Of a stretch of 59,318 bases of DNA, positions 7,942 to 16,146 are shown one piece after another. Each line of letters starts with the position of its first letter. Position 1 is the stretch's first letter. The translations under genes were made by a program, and so were the position numbers. Under the pieces are notes generated by a model. That model saw only the letters and a list, made by a program, of their open reading frames with translations, made no database searches and was not told the origin of the DNA. This stretch comes from Actinomycetota bacterium (GTDB lineage Bacteria; Actinomycetota; JAHEXW01; JAGVPG01): positions 1 through 59,318 of the forward strand of contig JAGVPG010000022.1 in the NCBI GenBank assembly GCA_020052375.1. Direction: 5' to 3'.

Positions 7942-9076
7942 GAGAAGGATCCTCTTTTCCTGCTTTATGGACTTGAATGACGTTGTAGAGGGTGTCTCTC
8001 TCCACCGGTATACGGTCCGCTTCAAAGATCAAGTCGATAAGTTCCGCGCGCGAGATCGACTCGCCGGTCTCGGCTCCCGCCGCATGGGTGATCTTCTCTT
8101 CGACCACTGTTCCGTCCAGATCATCAACGCCGAACAGAAGAGACAGTTGCGAGACCTTGATGCCCATCATGATCCAAAAGGCCTTGATGTGATCGAAATT
8201 GTCGAGAATAAGCCGGGATAGCGCCAAGACCTTGAGGCTTTCAAACGCAGTCGGTTTCTGCAAACCGTCAAGCCCCGTATTCTTCGGATGGAAGGGAAGC
8301 GGGATGAATGACTGGAATCCGCCTGTCTCATCCTGAAGGTCACGAAGCGCAATAAGATGATCGATCCGGTCTTCCATAGTCTCAACATGTCCGTAAAGCA
8401 TCGTCGCGTTAGATCTGATGCCGATCTTATGGGCGATCCGTGTTGTTTCAAGCCAGTCTGACGACGACCCCTTTTTCGGACATACGGTCTGTCGTATCTG
8501 ATCGTTCAGTATCTCGGCTCCGCCACCCGGCATCGACCCCAACCCCGCATCCTTAAGCCGTTTTAATACCTGTTCAACGGACAAACCTGATATCCCGGCA
8601 AAATACCATATCTCAACAGCTGTGAAAGCTTGTATATGGATCTCAGGCATGGTCTGCTTCAGTTTTGATATGACTTCAAGATAATACTCGAAAGGAAGAT
8701 CCGGATGTAGACCACTTACGATATGCACTTCAGTGATACCCAGCGGAACCGCTGATACAGCATCGGTCAGTACGTCATCGACTGTCATCGCGTACGCGTC
8801 CGGATCACCTTTATCCTTACTGAAAGCACAGAACTTACAGCGCGATACGCATACATTCGTCAAGTTGATGTGCCGGTTGACGTTGAAGTAAACATCACTG
8901 CCGGTCTTGCGCTCTTTGACGATGTTCGCCAGACGGCCCAGATATAGTAGATCGTCCACACCGGCCAGATGGATCGCTTCTTCTCTGGTCAATCTCTCCC
9001 CGTTTATTACTTTTTTTTGCAGTTCCAACAGACTGATGCGACTCACGCCATCTACTCCTTTGTCGATTCCTGCCAC
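7931..9076 (-). CDS. mqnE: Aminofutalosine synthase MqnE
   Basis: A radical SAM enzyme of 381 residues that joins 3-enolpyruvylbenzoate to the adenosyl radical to make aminodeoxyfutalosine. It shows NRHINLTNVC leading into the cluster motif CVSRCKFC, then AFSKDKGDPDAY, and SGLHPDLPFEYY where the family usually has GGLHP. PGGGAEI is shared with MqnC. Its homology to mqnC in the same operon is plain, but the HINLTN versus NINYTN signatures separate the two. It overlaps ubiX by 25 bases upstream and mqnA by 11 bases downstream. Confidence 0.92.
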   Translation of the reverse strand: MAGIDKGVDGVSRISLLELQKKVINGERLTREEAIHLAGVDDLLYLGRLANIVKERKTGSDVYFNVNRHINLTNVCVSRCKFCAFSKDKGDPDAYAMTVDDVLTDAVSAVPLGITEVHIVSGLHPDLPFEYYLEVISKLKQTMPEIHIQAFTAVEIWYFAGISGLSVEQVLKRLKDAGLGSMPGGGAEILNDQIRQTVCPKKGSSSDWLETTRIAHKIGIRSNATMLYGHVETMEDRIDHLIALRDLQDETGGFQSFIPLPFHPKNTGLDGLQKPTAFESLKVLALSRLILDNFDHIKAFWIMMGIKVSQLSLLFGVDDLDGTVVEEKITHAAGAETGESISRAELIDLIFEADRIPVERDTLYNVIQVHKAGKEDPSHEA

Positions 9077-9618
9077 TTCTTATAAAGATCATGTTGGATG
9101 CCGGTCAGGTCGAGTACCCGACCGACAACGAAATCGATCATGTCTTCAACCGTCTTCGGCATATTATAGAAAGCCGGAGTCGCCGGTAGGATGACACCGC
9201 CGGCACGGGTGACTTTTGCCATATTCTCGATGTGTATCAGGTTCAATGGTGTCTCCCTGACAACCAGAATAAGCCGTCGTTTCTCTTTAAGAGCGACATC
9301 CGCTGCTCGTTCAAGCAGATTCGTCGATATGCCCGCGGCTATAGCACCCAACTTGCCCATACTGCAAGGGATGACGATTACTCCGTCCGTTGGATTGGAG
9401 CCGCTCATGAACGGTGCCGAAAAATCACTGTTGCCCCATACCTTGAGCTTTCCCTCGGCCTCCTCCAAACCGAAACCCAACTCTTCTTTCATAACCATCC
9501 GGCCTGCGTCTGTTATGACCACGTGCACCTTGTTTTCCCGTAACACCAACTCATGAATGAGTCTGATAGCATAGATGCTGCCGCTCGCGCCCGTTATCCC
9601 GACGACGTATTCAGCCAT
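9052..9618 (-). CDS. ubiX: UbiX-like flavin prenyltransferase (menaquinone branch)
   Basis: A 188-residue flavoprotein that prenylates FMN to make the cofactor of UbiD-type decarboxylases. The N-terminal VVGITGASGSIYA, the MSGSNPTDGVIVIPCSMGKLGAIA stretch (read as its S-N-x-T-D and P-C-S-M-x-x-L parts), VVRETPLNLIHIENM and ILPATPAFY are all family hallmarks. The ATG at 9618 follows GGGGAGGAT; an upstream start at 9651 would add 11 residues without a ribosome site. It sits between ubiA and mqnE, which supports a role in late menaquinone synthesis. Confidence 0.92.
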   Translation of the reverse strand: MAEYVVGITGASGSIYAIRLIHELVLRENKVHVVITDAGRMVMKEELGFGLEEAEGKLKVWGNSDFSAPFMSGSNPTDGVIVIPCSMGKLGAIAAGISTNLLERAADVALKEKRRLILVVRETPLNLIHIENMAKVTRAGGVILPATPAFYNMPKTVEDMIDFVVGRVLDLTGIQHDLYKKWQESTKE

Positions 9619-10534
9619 TGATCCTCCCCTGTGCGATGATCGAAGCAACAACGAACACGGACATCAATACACTGATAACACCGTTTACGGTGAAGAAAGC
9701 CGTATTAAGTGATGAGAGGTCATCCGGTTTGACCAGACTGTTCTCATATAAGAGAAGCGCTGCAACCAAGACCACACCGCTGAAATAGATCACATTCAGC
9801 TGCAAGACCACCCCTACTGCGATAAATATCGAGATCGATAAGACATGTAGGATGCGCGTTATTACCAGTCCTGCCGGTACTCCGAAACCAGCGGGTATGG
9901 AATAGAGGTTGTGTGCACGGTCAAAATCAATATCCTGACATGCATAGATGATGTCAAATCCGGCCGTCCACAGCATCACGGCCAGACCGATGGCGAACGG
10001 TATGATATTCAAGCTGTTCGTTATGGCCGTCCACGCGCCGATTGGAGCCAGGCCGAGCGATAGTCCCAGGACAAAGTGTGATGCCCAGGTAAACCTTTTC
10101 ATATACGGATAGATCACAAAAGGAATGATCACAAGCGGCCAGAGGTAATGAGTGATAGGTGCCAGGTTGAAGACCGCCAGTAAGAAGACCGCCAGACTGA
10201 CGAATGCGAACATCCAGACATCCGTTTCTGATAACAGGCCTTTAGGGATCGCCCGGTCGGCTGTTCTGGGATTGGACCGGTCAATATGAGCGTCGATTAT
10301 CCGGTTGAGCGACATGGCAAAGGTCCTCGCGCCTACCATGGCAACGGTTATCCAGACCAGATTCGCGATAGACGGCGTTTTCATCCGGGCTAGAAACGCT
10401 CCTACATAGGCGAACGGTAAAGCAAAAACGCTGTGTTCGAATTTGATCATCTTCAGGTAGATGACGATTCGGTCGAAGACTGAGGGGTGATGTATGTCGC
10501 TATAGTCCATATTCCGACCAGCGCCTATCGACAC
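9611..10534 (-). CDS. mqnP: UbiA-family prenyltransferase (MqnP-like)
   Basis: A polytopic membrane prenyltransferase of about 300 residues that attaches the polyprenyl chain to the 1,4-dihydroxy-6-naphthoate precursor. The first Asp-rich motif is NRIIDAHIDRSNPRT (N-x-x-x-D-x-x-x-D), and the second is DIDFDRAHNLYSIP. Eight or nine hydrophobic segments are visible. The start is ambiguous: a GTG at 10534 has a good GGAGG 9 bases upstream, while an ATG at 10510 has none, so I give the longer form. It overlaps the end of ubiD and the start of ubiX, inside the menaquinone operon. Confidence 0.88.
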   Translation of the reverse strand: MSIGAGRNMDYSDIHHPSVFDRIVIYLKMIKFEHSVFALPFAYVGAFLARMKTPSIANLVWITVAMVGARTFAMSLNRIIDAHIDRSNPRTADRAIPKGLLSETDVWMFAFVSLAVFLLAVFNLAPITHYLWPLVIIPFVIYPYMKRFTWASHFVLGLSLGLAPIGAWTAITNSLNIIPFAIGLAVMLWTAGFDIIYACQDIDFDRAHNLYSIPAGFGVPAGLVITRILHVLSISIFIAVGVVLQLNVIYFSGVVLVAALLLYENSLVKPDDLSSLNTAFFTVNGVISVLMSVFVVASIIAQGRING

Positions 10535-11942
10535 GCTGTTTGACCTCCTCGCTCATCTCGATATCAGCAGGCCACTCGCGTTCGTATCCTTCATCCGCCC
10601 ATTTTCGCGTGGCGTCGATCCCCATCTTGGCGCCTACTTTGGGGGTGTCCGATGAATGATCCAGTACATCGACCGGGCCTTCGGTGATCAGGATATCGCG
10701 GCGCGCATCGACGTTGTTAAAAGCACGCCATGCTACCTCTGAAGGGTTATAGACATCCACATCCTTGTCGACGATAACGATGAACTTCGTAAACATCATC
10801 TGGCCAAGCCCCCAGACTGCGCTGATCACCTTACGTGCTTGGTGTGGAAGCGTTTTATCTATGGAGATCAACGCACAATTATGGAATACGCCTTCAAGCG
10901 GTAGATTGACATCGACTATCTCGGGGATCACAGCTTTGATGAAAGGCAGGAAAATGCGTTCGGTGGCCTTGCCGAGATAACAGTCTTCCATGGGCGGCTT
11001 GCCTACGACCGTCGCCGGGTATACCGGGTCTTTTCGCTGGGTAATACATGTCAGGTGAAAAACGGGATAATCGTCGGCAAGGGAATAGTATCCGGTATGG
11101 TCGCCGAAGGGACCTTCCCGCCTTGTCTCGCCCGGTTCCACGTATCCTTCCAGGATGACCTCCGCCCGGGCCGGTACCAAAAGATCGACCGTCTTCGCCT
11201 TTACGACCTCGACCGGTTTGCCGCGTAGAAAACCGGCGAACAATAACTCGTCAATCTCATATGGAAGCGGCGCGGTAGCCGAGTAGATCGTGATCGGATC
11301 CCCGCCAAGAGCGACCGCCACCTCCAGCTTCTCTTTTCCATCGGCCGCCTTGCGATAGTTGACCGCGCCATCATGATGGGTATGCCAGTGCATACCCGTT
11401 GTTTTCTCATCGAAGACCTGGAGCCGGTACATGCCCATATTCTGCCTGCCTGTCTCCGGATTCTTTGTAATGACCAGCGGCAACGTAATAAACCGTCCGC
11501 CGTCCTCCGGCCAGCATTTCAATACGGGATAATCGAACAAAGAAAGATCATCGGTCTTAACGATTTCCTGGCATGGCGCTTTTTGAACCACCTTGGGTTT
11601 GGCTTTCGTGAGTTTATACACCTCGAGCAGCACGTCGATCTTTTGTCCGAATGTCTTTTCCAGATCCATCTTAAGTAAAGATGAAAAGCGCTCTGTTATG
11701 TCGCTGAACTGCTGTACGCCAAGAGCCTGGCTCATTCTGTCATAGGAGCCGAATGTATTGATCAAGAGGGGTATTCCCGATCCCTTTACGTTTTCGAAGA
11801 GCAGCGCCGGTCCGTGATTTTTTGAAACCCTATCAGTGATCTCGGTGATCTCAAGAACAGGATCGACTTCTTCCTTGATTCGAACCAGTTGTCCCGAATC
11901 CTCAAGATGGCTTATGAATTCTCTGATGTCGTCGAAGATCAA
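10500..11942 (-). CDS. ubiD: UbiD-family decarboxylase (menaquinone branch)
   Basis: A 480-residue prenyl-FMN-dependent decarboxylase. Recognisable parts are GPALLFENVKGS, a central MGMYRLQVFDEKTTGMHWHTH region (the R-x-Q-V and H-x-H parts bind the cofactor), GREGPFGDHTGYY equivalent in REGPFGDHTGYY, and an intact C-terminal DARKWADEGYERE-like tail with TRKWADEGYEREW. It is the first gene of the operon and starts with TTG at 11942, 6 bases after AAGGAG. In this context it removes the carboxyl group of the prenylated naphthoate. The promoter and a palindromic operator lie directly upstream. Confidence 0.92.
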   Translation of the reverse strand: MIFDDIREFISHLEDSGQLVRIKEEVDPVLEITEITDRVSKNHGPALLFENVKGSGIPLLINTFGSYDRMSQALGVQQFSDITERFSSLLKMDLEKTFGQKIDVLLEVYKLTKAKPKVVQKAPCQEIVKTDDLSLFDYPVLKCWPEDGGRFITLPLVITKNPETGRQNMGMYRLQVFDEKTTGMHWHTHHDGAVNYRKAADGKEKLEVAVALGGDPITIYSATAPLPYEIDELLFAGFLRGKPVEVVKAKTVDLLVPARAEVILEGYVEPGETRREGPFGDHTGYYSLADDYPVFHLTCITQRKDPVYPATVVGKPPMEDCYLGKATERIFLPFIKAVIPEIVDVNLPLEGVFHNCALISIDKTLPHQARKVISAVWGLGQMMFTKFIVIVDKDVDVYNPSEVAWRAFNNVDARRDILITEGPVDVLDHSSDTPKVGAKMGIDATRKWADEGYEREWPADIEMSEEVKQRVDRRWSEYGL

Positions 11943-11959
11943 GATATCTCCTTGTATTT

Positions 11960-12019
11960 ATGAGTGAGCACTCACTCATTTATATTGATAATTCTATTAC
12001 CCGTACGGTTCAGTGTCAA
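11960..12019 (-). promoter_or_regulatory. Menaquinone operon promoter with TetR-type palindrome
   Basis: Reading the minus strand, a -35 TTGACA (12019-12014) is followed by a 17-base spacer and a -10 TAGAAT (11996-11991). About 12 bases further on, at 11960-11979, lies ATGAGTGAGCACTCACTCAT, two perfect 9-base half-sites around a 2-base centre. Palindromes of the form TGAGTGA-n4-TCACTCA are classic operators of TetR-family repressors. Its position just after the expected transcription start, 18 bases before the TTG start of ubiD, fits repression. No TetR gene is in the window, so the regulator is unidentified. Confidence 0.7.
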
Positions 12020-12111
12020 CACATACCATCACCGTGAATTGCTCAATATCCAGACTCCGGCATATAATATTCATATATGTTAATTATTTTCTATGGGTCA
12101 GGTGCCTTAAA

Positions 12112-13947
12112 ATGGTTGAGATTACCGACAATAAGCATCAAAGGCTTTTGAGTCACGCTAAATTCTTTGAAGAAACTTCCGATCTTTGCTATCAAATAGA
12201 CACCGACGGCAAGATCATAGAGATAAACAAGCGGGTTCTTAAAGTTCTCGGTTATAAAAAGAAAGAGCTGATCGGTAAACCCCTCATCTCCACCATCTAT
12301 GACCCATCCTCTCAAGAGAAAGCAAAAAAGCTCTTCGAACAGTGGAAAGAAACAGGGAGGCTTAGAAACGAAGAACTTCGGATCAAGAGCAAGTCCGGCA
12401 AGATAATCGATATCGAACTAAACGCTGACGTAGTAAGAGACAAACAAGGAAAGATCATCCATTCAATATCCATACAGCACATCATCACCGAACGTAAAAA
12501 GGACGAGCAAGAATTAAAGGAAACGGCGAATCGTTTAAAGCTGATCTTGCAGTCTACTGACGAAGGAGTTTTTGGAGTAGACTCAGAAAACCGGTGTACA
12601 TTTATTAACAAATCGGCTATGAAAATGCTAGGTTACAAGTCCACGGAGGTTCTAGGGAAAGAACCTCATAGACTATGGCACTATAAACATAATGACGGCT
12701 CGCCTTATCCCCTTGAACAATGTGGTATCTACAAAGCACTAAAAACAGGAATAGGTTCTCGGATAGACAACGAGGTCTATTGGTCCAAAAACGGTAAACC
12801 GTTTCCTGTTGAATACTCGACATATCCTATTTTGGATAATGGCGTTATCACAGGAGGAGTTGTAACTTTCACAGACATCACCGAGCGCAAGCACATAGAA
12901 GAAAAGAACAGGCAAACGACGCAAGACCTGGCCTTACTAAACGCTCTTAATAGTGCCGTCAACCAGGGTGAGAGTCTTGAAAAGATAACTACTCTTCTGT
13001 ACAAGGAGACTAAAAAGATCTTCGATTCGTTTTCCGCTACCATCTATTTCATCAGTAAGGATAAGAACTATCTTGAGATGTTACATAAACCCCATCGCTA
13101 TTTCAAGGAGTTGGGCATCGACAAGCTCATCGACACCAAAATAGACAAAGTAAGAATACGGCTTGATAAAGACGGAGTGTATAGGAGCATCCTTGATTCG
13201 GGTTCGAGCTGGATAACGAACGACCCTGCGACGATCAAGCGGATGATGGCAGAGTGTACAGACAACAAGATGTTCAAGCGGCTCATACCCGTAATATACA
13301 AAGCGCTATCAATACAGTCAGTGATCAGTGTTCCGCTGATATCCGAGAACACCATCTTCGGCCTTCTGGATATCTCCCGTCATAGACCGTTCGACCGATC
13401 AGACATGGAACGATTGTCAGTAATAGGAGAGCAGATTACCGTCATACTTAAACGCAAAGAGGCCGACAAAAAACTCTTCCATATGGCGACACATGATCCG
13501 CTGACTGATCTTTCCAACCGTCGCGTGATGGATGAAGCCCTTCGCCGGGCGGTCGCCCGGGCACAGCGAGGCACCAAGAGCATACTGATCTACCTGGATA
13601 TGAACCACTTTAAGGAGATCAATGACCTCCTGGGACACGTCTATGGAGATCAGATCCTGATAGAAGTCGCAAAACGTATAAAAGGCTCGCTCCGCTCCGA
13701 AGATATACTGGCCCGCGTCGGTGGAGACGAGTTTGCGGTCCTGATGGAACATGCATCCTTGACGAAAGGACAGGCAACGGCCGAACGGATCAATCAAACT
13801 CTGTGCGGAATCAATATACCGGCGGGAGCCGGTGACATCAAGCTCGGCTGCAGTTCAGGAATCGTTCTGATAGATGGACAGTTTAAACCGGAAACGTTGC
13901 TCGACCGCGCCGACCGCATCATGTACAAATCAAAAAAACACAACTAG
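12112..13947 (+). CDS. PAS-PAS-GAF-GGDEF diguanylate cyclase
   Basis: A cytoplasmic sensor of about 611 residues. The domains in order are PAS (about 10-120, DLCYQIDTDGKIIEIN), a second PAS (about 135-255, STDEGVFGVDSENRCTFIN), GAF (about 280-435), and a GGDEF domain from about 450 with DPLTDLSNRRVMDEAL and the intact GGDEFAVL active site, so cyclic-di-GMP synthesis is expected. No membrane segment is seen. I chose ATG 12112 because the frame upstream (from 12013) encodes an unrelated leader. It is divergent from the menaquinone operon with about 100 bases between operator and start. Confidence 0.85.
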   Translation: MVEITDNKHQRLLSHAKFFEETSDLCYQIDTDGKIIEINKRVLKVLGYKKKELIGKPLISTIYDPSSQEKAKKLFEQWKETGRLRNEELRIKSKSGKIIDIELNADVVRDKQGKIIHSISIQHIITERKKDEQELKETANRLKLILQSTDEGVFGVDSENRCTFINKSAMKMLGYKSTEVLGKEPHRLWHYKHNDGSPYPLEQCGIYKALKTGIGSRIDNEVYWSKNGKPFPVEYSTYPILDNGVITGGVVTFTDITERKHIEEKNRQTTQDLALLNALNSAVNQGESLEKITTLLYKETKKIFDSFSATIYFISKDKNYLEMLHKPHRYFKELGIDKLIDTKIDKVRIRLDKDGVYRSILDSGSSWITNDPATIKRMMAECTDNKMFKRLIPVIYKALSIQSVISVPLISENTIFGLLDISRHRPFDRSDMERLSVIGEQITVILKRKEADKKLFHMATHDPLTDLSNRRVMDEALRRAVARAQRGTKSILIYLDMNHFKEINDLLGHVYGDQILIEVAKRIKGSLRSEDILARVGGDEFAVLMEHASLTKGQATAERINQTLCGINIPAGAGDIKLGCSSGIVLIDGQFKPETLLDRADRIMYKSKKHN

Positions 13948-13967
13948 ATTCTCAATCATTTCCGTCA

Positions 13968-15554
13968 TTAAGTTTTGAAAGCGTTTTGTTTGCGAACTTG
14001 AAGTCTTGTTATCAACACACCGGCTGATATCAGTACCAATGTAAGAAACACAAGCATATATTTATTATAGCCGGTAGAAAGATTCTGCATATTACGGACA
14101 TAAATGACTGTCCTGACGGTGCCACTGTTATTATCATCGTCTGTAAGGGTCGCAGCAACAACATAGTACCCACTTGGCAACCCGGCTGTATCCCAATCGA
14201 CCGTCCAACCATCGGCTCCATTGGAATCAAAACCTATTGTCTGGAAACCCGGGGTTGGAGAGTTCTTGGCGGGTGAAATGGCGATCATGCTTATGACATC
14301 AACCCTATTCGGCTGACCGTCTCCGTCTAAGTCATATTCAATTTGATCATAGCCATTTGGCCCTGAGCCCGGGTGCCACTTACAGTTGACTGTCTTTCCC
14401 GTCTTAGGATCGACAAAACTTACGTCATAATCGCCGGACCTATCCGGTTTGTTATTTTCATCTTCTCCGGTAAGCATGTGCCGCCCCGAAAATACATCAT
14501 CTTTTGACGGATTCTTGCCATCTTTACCCGGACCTTTATATATACCCACCTCGATGACTACAGCCTCTCCACTACGGATCTGGCTTTTATAGTTTTTAAA
14601 GTTCGCGTCAGATACCCCGTTCTTTCGCTTTCCATTACGCCACCTGGTTGTATAATACTCACTTGGAAGCAAACCTCTTTCTCTTAGATAGTCAATGATG
14701 CCTCTAAAGACATCCCCCGGAGCTGTCCCCCAACGTTGGTCCGTCCCAAGCTTTCTCATCAACTCTTTTACCATGGTCGTATTCCGGTCTTCTCCCGGAA
14801 CAACCGGCGGGTATATCCTTGGGTCTTTTTTGGCAAGTCGATCCAATGCGTTTTTTATAGCTGTAGGTACACAAAACCTATTAATACCATCGTCACCATC
14901 AGGACCGACATCCCCTTGTTTCTTATTCCCCAAGTCTTTTTGCGTAGATTTCGTCCCGAGATATTCAATACTTGAGACTTCGTTGTACGGTAGGAACTCA
15001 AGCTCTAAAGTCGTTACATCCGTATCTTCAGTATCGACTTGAAAACTGACGAGACCGCTCATGTGGGAATCAAAACCAGGAAGTACGATATCCGGAATAG
15101 GCGGTGTCCGGTCTAGATTGACGATCGAAGTATACTCCGCAGGATTTCCATAGCTGTCGGTCATTCTAATACGTAAATAGTATTGACCTTCAGAAAGCAA
15201 CGATGTATCCCACACAGTCTCCCATCCGGATCTTGCTTCATCTGTAGATTCCCCTTTTTGGTCAAAACCTATTGGTTCTACATGAGGATCGGAGTCTACT
15301 TCCAGTAGATACCAGTCTGATCCATTAGAAGAGTATTCGAAGACTGTTTGGGCTACGTCAGGTATGTCATTGAGATCGACCGCTGAAATATCTACTTGAT
15401 CTTCACAGATTACGGGGTGTGAACCATGTAATAGCTCATCTTTTACAGGATCCGTTATGAAAGGAATCGGCGCCGCTAACGCTGAACTTGTGTGTAGCGC
15501 AACGAAGACAAAGACCAGTAATAGTAAAAAGCAGAGCTTTATGTTTTGATTCAT
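13968..15554 (-). CDS. Secreted, membrane-anchored Ig-like protein with C39-like peptidase domain
   Basis: The protein has a signal peptide (about residues 1-28, ending SALAAP), an Ig-like/beta-sandwich domain (about 40-180), a papain-like domain (about 210-430), a second Ig-like segment ending YVVAATLTDDDNNSG, and a C-terminal membrane helix followed by basic residues. In the central domain NRFCVPTAIKNAL supplies a Cys and GRHMLTGED a His, with Asp in FVDPKTG; this Cys-His-Asp order fits a C39-type cysteine peptidase fold. The substrate is unknown. ATG 15554 gives a standard signal peptide; the frame from 15578 adds 8 residues. Confidence 0.7.
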   Translation of the reverse strand: MNQNIKLCFLLLLVFVFVALHTSSALAAPIPFITDPVKDELLHGSHPVICEDQVDISAVDLNDIPDVAQTVFEYSSNGSDWYLLEVDSDPHVEPIGFDQKGESTDEARSGWETVWDTSLLSEGQYYLRIRMTDSYGNPAEYTSIVNLDRTPPIPDIVLPGFDSHMSGLVSFQVDTEDTDVTTLELEFLPYNEVSSIEYLGTKSTQKDLGNKKQGDVGPDGDDGINRFCVPTAIKNALDRLAKKDPRIYPPVVPGEDRNTTMVKELMRKLGTDQRWGTAPGDVFRGIIDYLRERGLLPSEYYTTRWRNGKRKNGVSDANFKNYKSQIRSGEAVVIEVGIYKGPGKDGKNPSKDDVFSGRHMLTGEDENNKPDRSGDYDVSFVDPKTGKTVNCKWHPGSGPNGYDQIEYDLDGDGQPNRVDVISMIAISPAKNSPTPGFQTIGFDSNGADGWTVDWDTAGLPSGYYVVAATLTDDDNNSGTVRTVIYVRNMQNLSTGYNKYMLVFLTLVLISAGVLITRLQVRKQNAFKT

Positions 15555-15730
15555 ACTAGATACTCTTTTATAGATCAAAAACCTTAACCGGTCTTGTTGT
15601 TAATTAGTTTAACAATCATATACCCGCATTATAAATATATCAAGATATCTCTAATGAACTTACTTATGCTATCCTAGCTCCAACTCTAGGAGTGGAAAGT
15701 TCCAACCATGTTGGCGGAGATTAATATCAT
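15555..15730. other. Intergenic region before the structured element
   Basis: An AT-rich stretch upstream of the secreted protein. It contains a short hairpin-like segment near 15682-15720 (CTCTAGGAG and CCAACCATGTTGG inverted repeats). I see no gene here. It leads into the structured element at 15731. Confidence 0.5.
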
Positions 15731-15922
15731 GTACGAGAGGGAAGATATTGTTTTAGCGACATAAGCGAAACTGACCTGTGATTTTGTGAGCATTTTCCAG
15801 GTCTATGAGGAAGACCTTTGGGTAAAGCGTTAAAAAGAGTCTTACGAATGACCTAGGGAAATGAGAACAAAAGCCAGGTCGGTGAGCAGTCGCGAAAAAT
15901 AATATCTTCCCTCTCGCACTCA
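15731..15922 (+). ncRNA. Structured RNA-like element, copy 1
   Basis: A predicted long multi-helix structure. The outer stem is perfect: CGAGAGGGAAGATATT (15734-15749) pairs with 15901-15916, extended by GCGAC (15756-15760) with GTCGC (15889-15893). Inside, CTGACCT (15771-15777) pairs with AGGTCGG (15876-15882), TTTTGT with ACAAAA, and CATTT-CC-AGGTC (from about 15791) with GACCT-GG-AAATG (from about 15850). A loop motif RTGAGGAAGACC is shared with copy 2 at 43109-43312, whereas the outer stems of the two copies differ completely yet pair perfectly. That is covariation expected of a functional RNA. The strand is inferred from purine-rich conserved loops and is not certain. Confidence 0.65.
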
Positions 15923-15934
15923 TTTCTGCTATGT

Positions 15935-15984
15935 GTTTGGAGCGGGAAACGGGTCTCTAACCCGCGGCCTTCAGCTTGGGAAGC
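15935..15984. repeat. tRNA-Gly-derived attachment site, left end of element A
   Basis: A 50-base copy of the 3' half of tRNA-Gly(CCC), from its CCA end to the anticodon. It matches the intact tRNA gene at 27556-27606 except for two bases (T for G at 15957 region and G for A at 15966 region). It lacks the rest of the tRNA, as expected for an attL left after integrase-mediated insertion into the tRNA gene. The two mismatches suggest this is the oldest of the three copies. Confidence 0.85.
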
Positions 15985-16032
15985 GAAAATAGTAGTTTAT
16001 GCTTTTCCATAATATTGCCTCTGTTTAGGGAG

Positions 16033-16066
16033 TATGGCGAACCACTCCGAAGGGTGATTCGCCATA
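16033..16066. terminator. Hairpin at left end of element A
   Basis: TATGGCGAA (16033-16041) pairs with TTCGCCATA (16058-16066), with an inner CACTC/GGGTG stem closed by CGAA. T-rich sequence follows on the plus strand. It could terminate transcription from the cassette or shield the att region. Its place relative to att matches the hairpin at 19536-19567 of element B. Confidence 0.6.
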
Positions 16067-16080
16067 TTTTACGCTCTTTT

Positions 16081-16099
16081 GGTAGCAATTTGGTAGCAG
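16081..16099. repeat. Paired arm-type repeats, element A
   Basis: GGTAGCAATTTGGTAGCAG: two GGTAGCA units 11 bases apart, one helical turn, about 100 bases inside the att site. The spacing equals that of the GTTAGAA pairs in element B, so I read them as integrase arm-binding sites. Confidence 0.5.
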
Positions 16100-16146
16100 A
16101 AGATTAATAGTTTGAGTCCTGATCGTTTTTTAAAGTTTTGGCAATA

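Noticed and set aside
15731-15922. 6S RNA, RNase P RNA or group II intron domain as identity of the structured element
   Set aside because: No match to the conserved motifs I know for these, two copies are present, and the terminal stems differ completely between copies.
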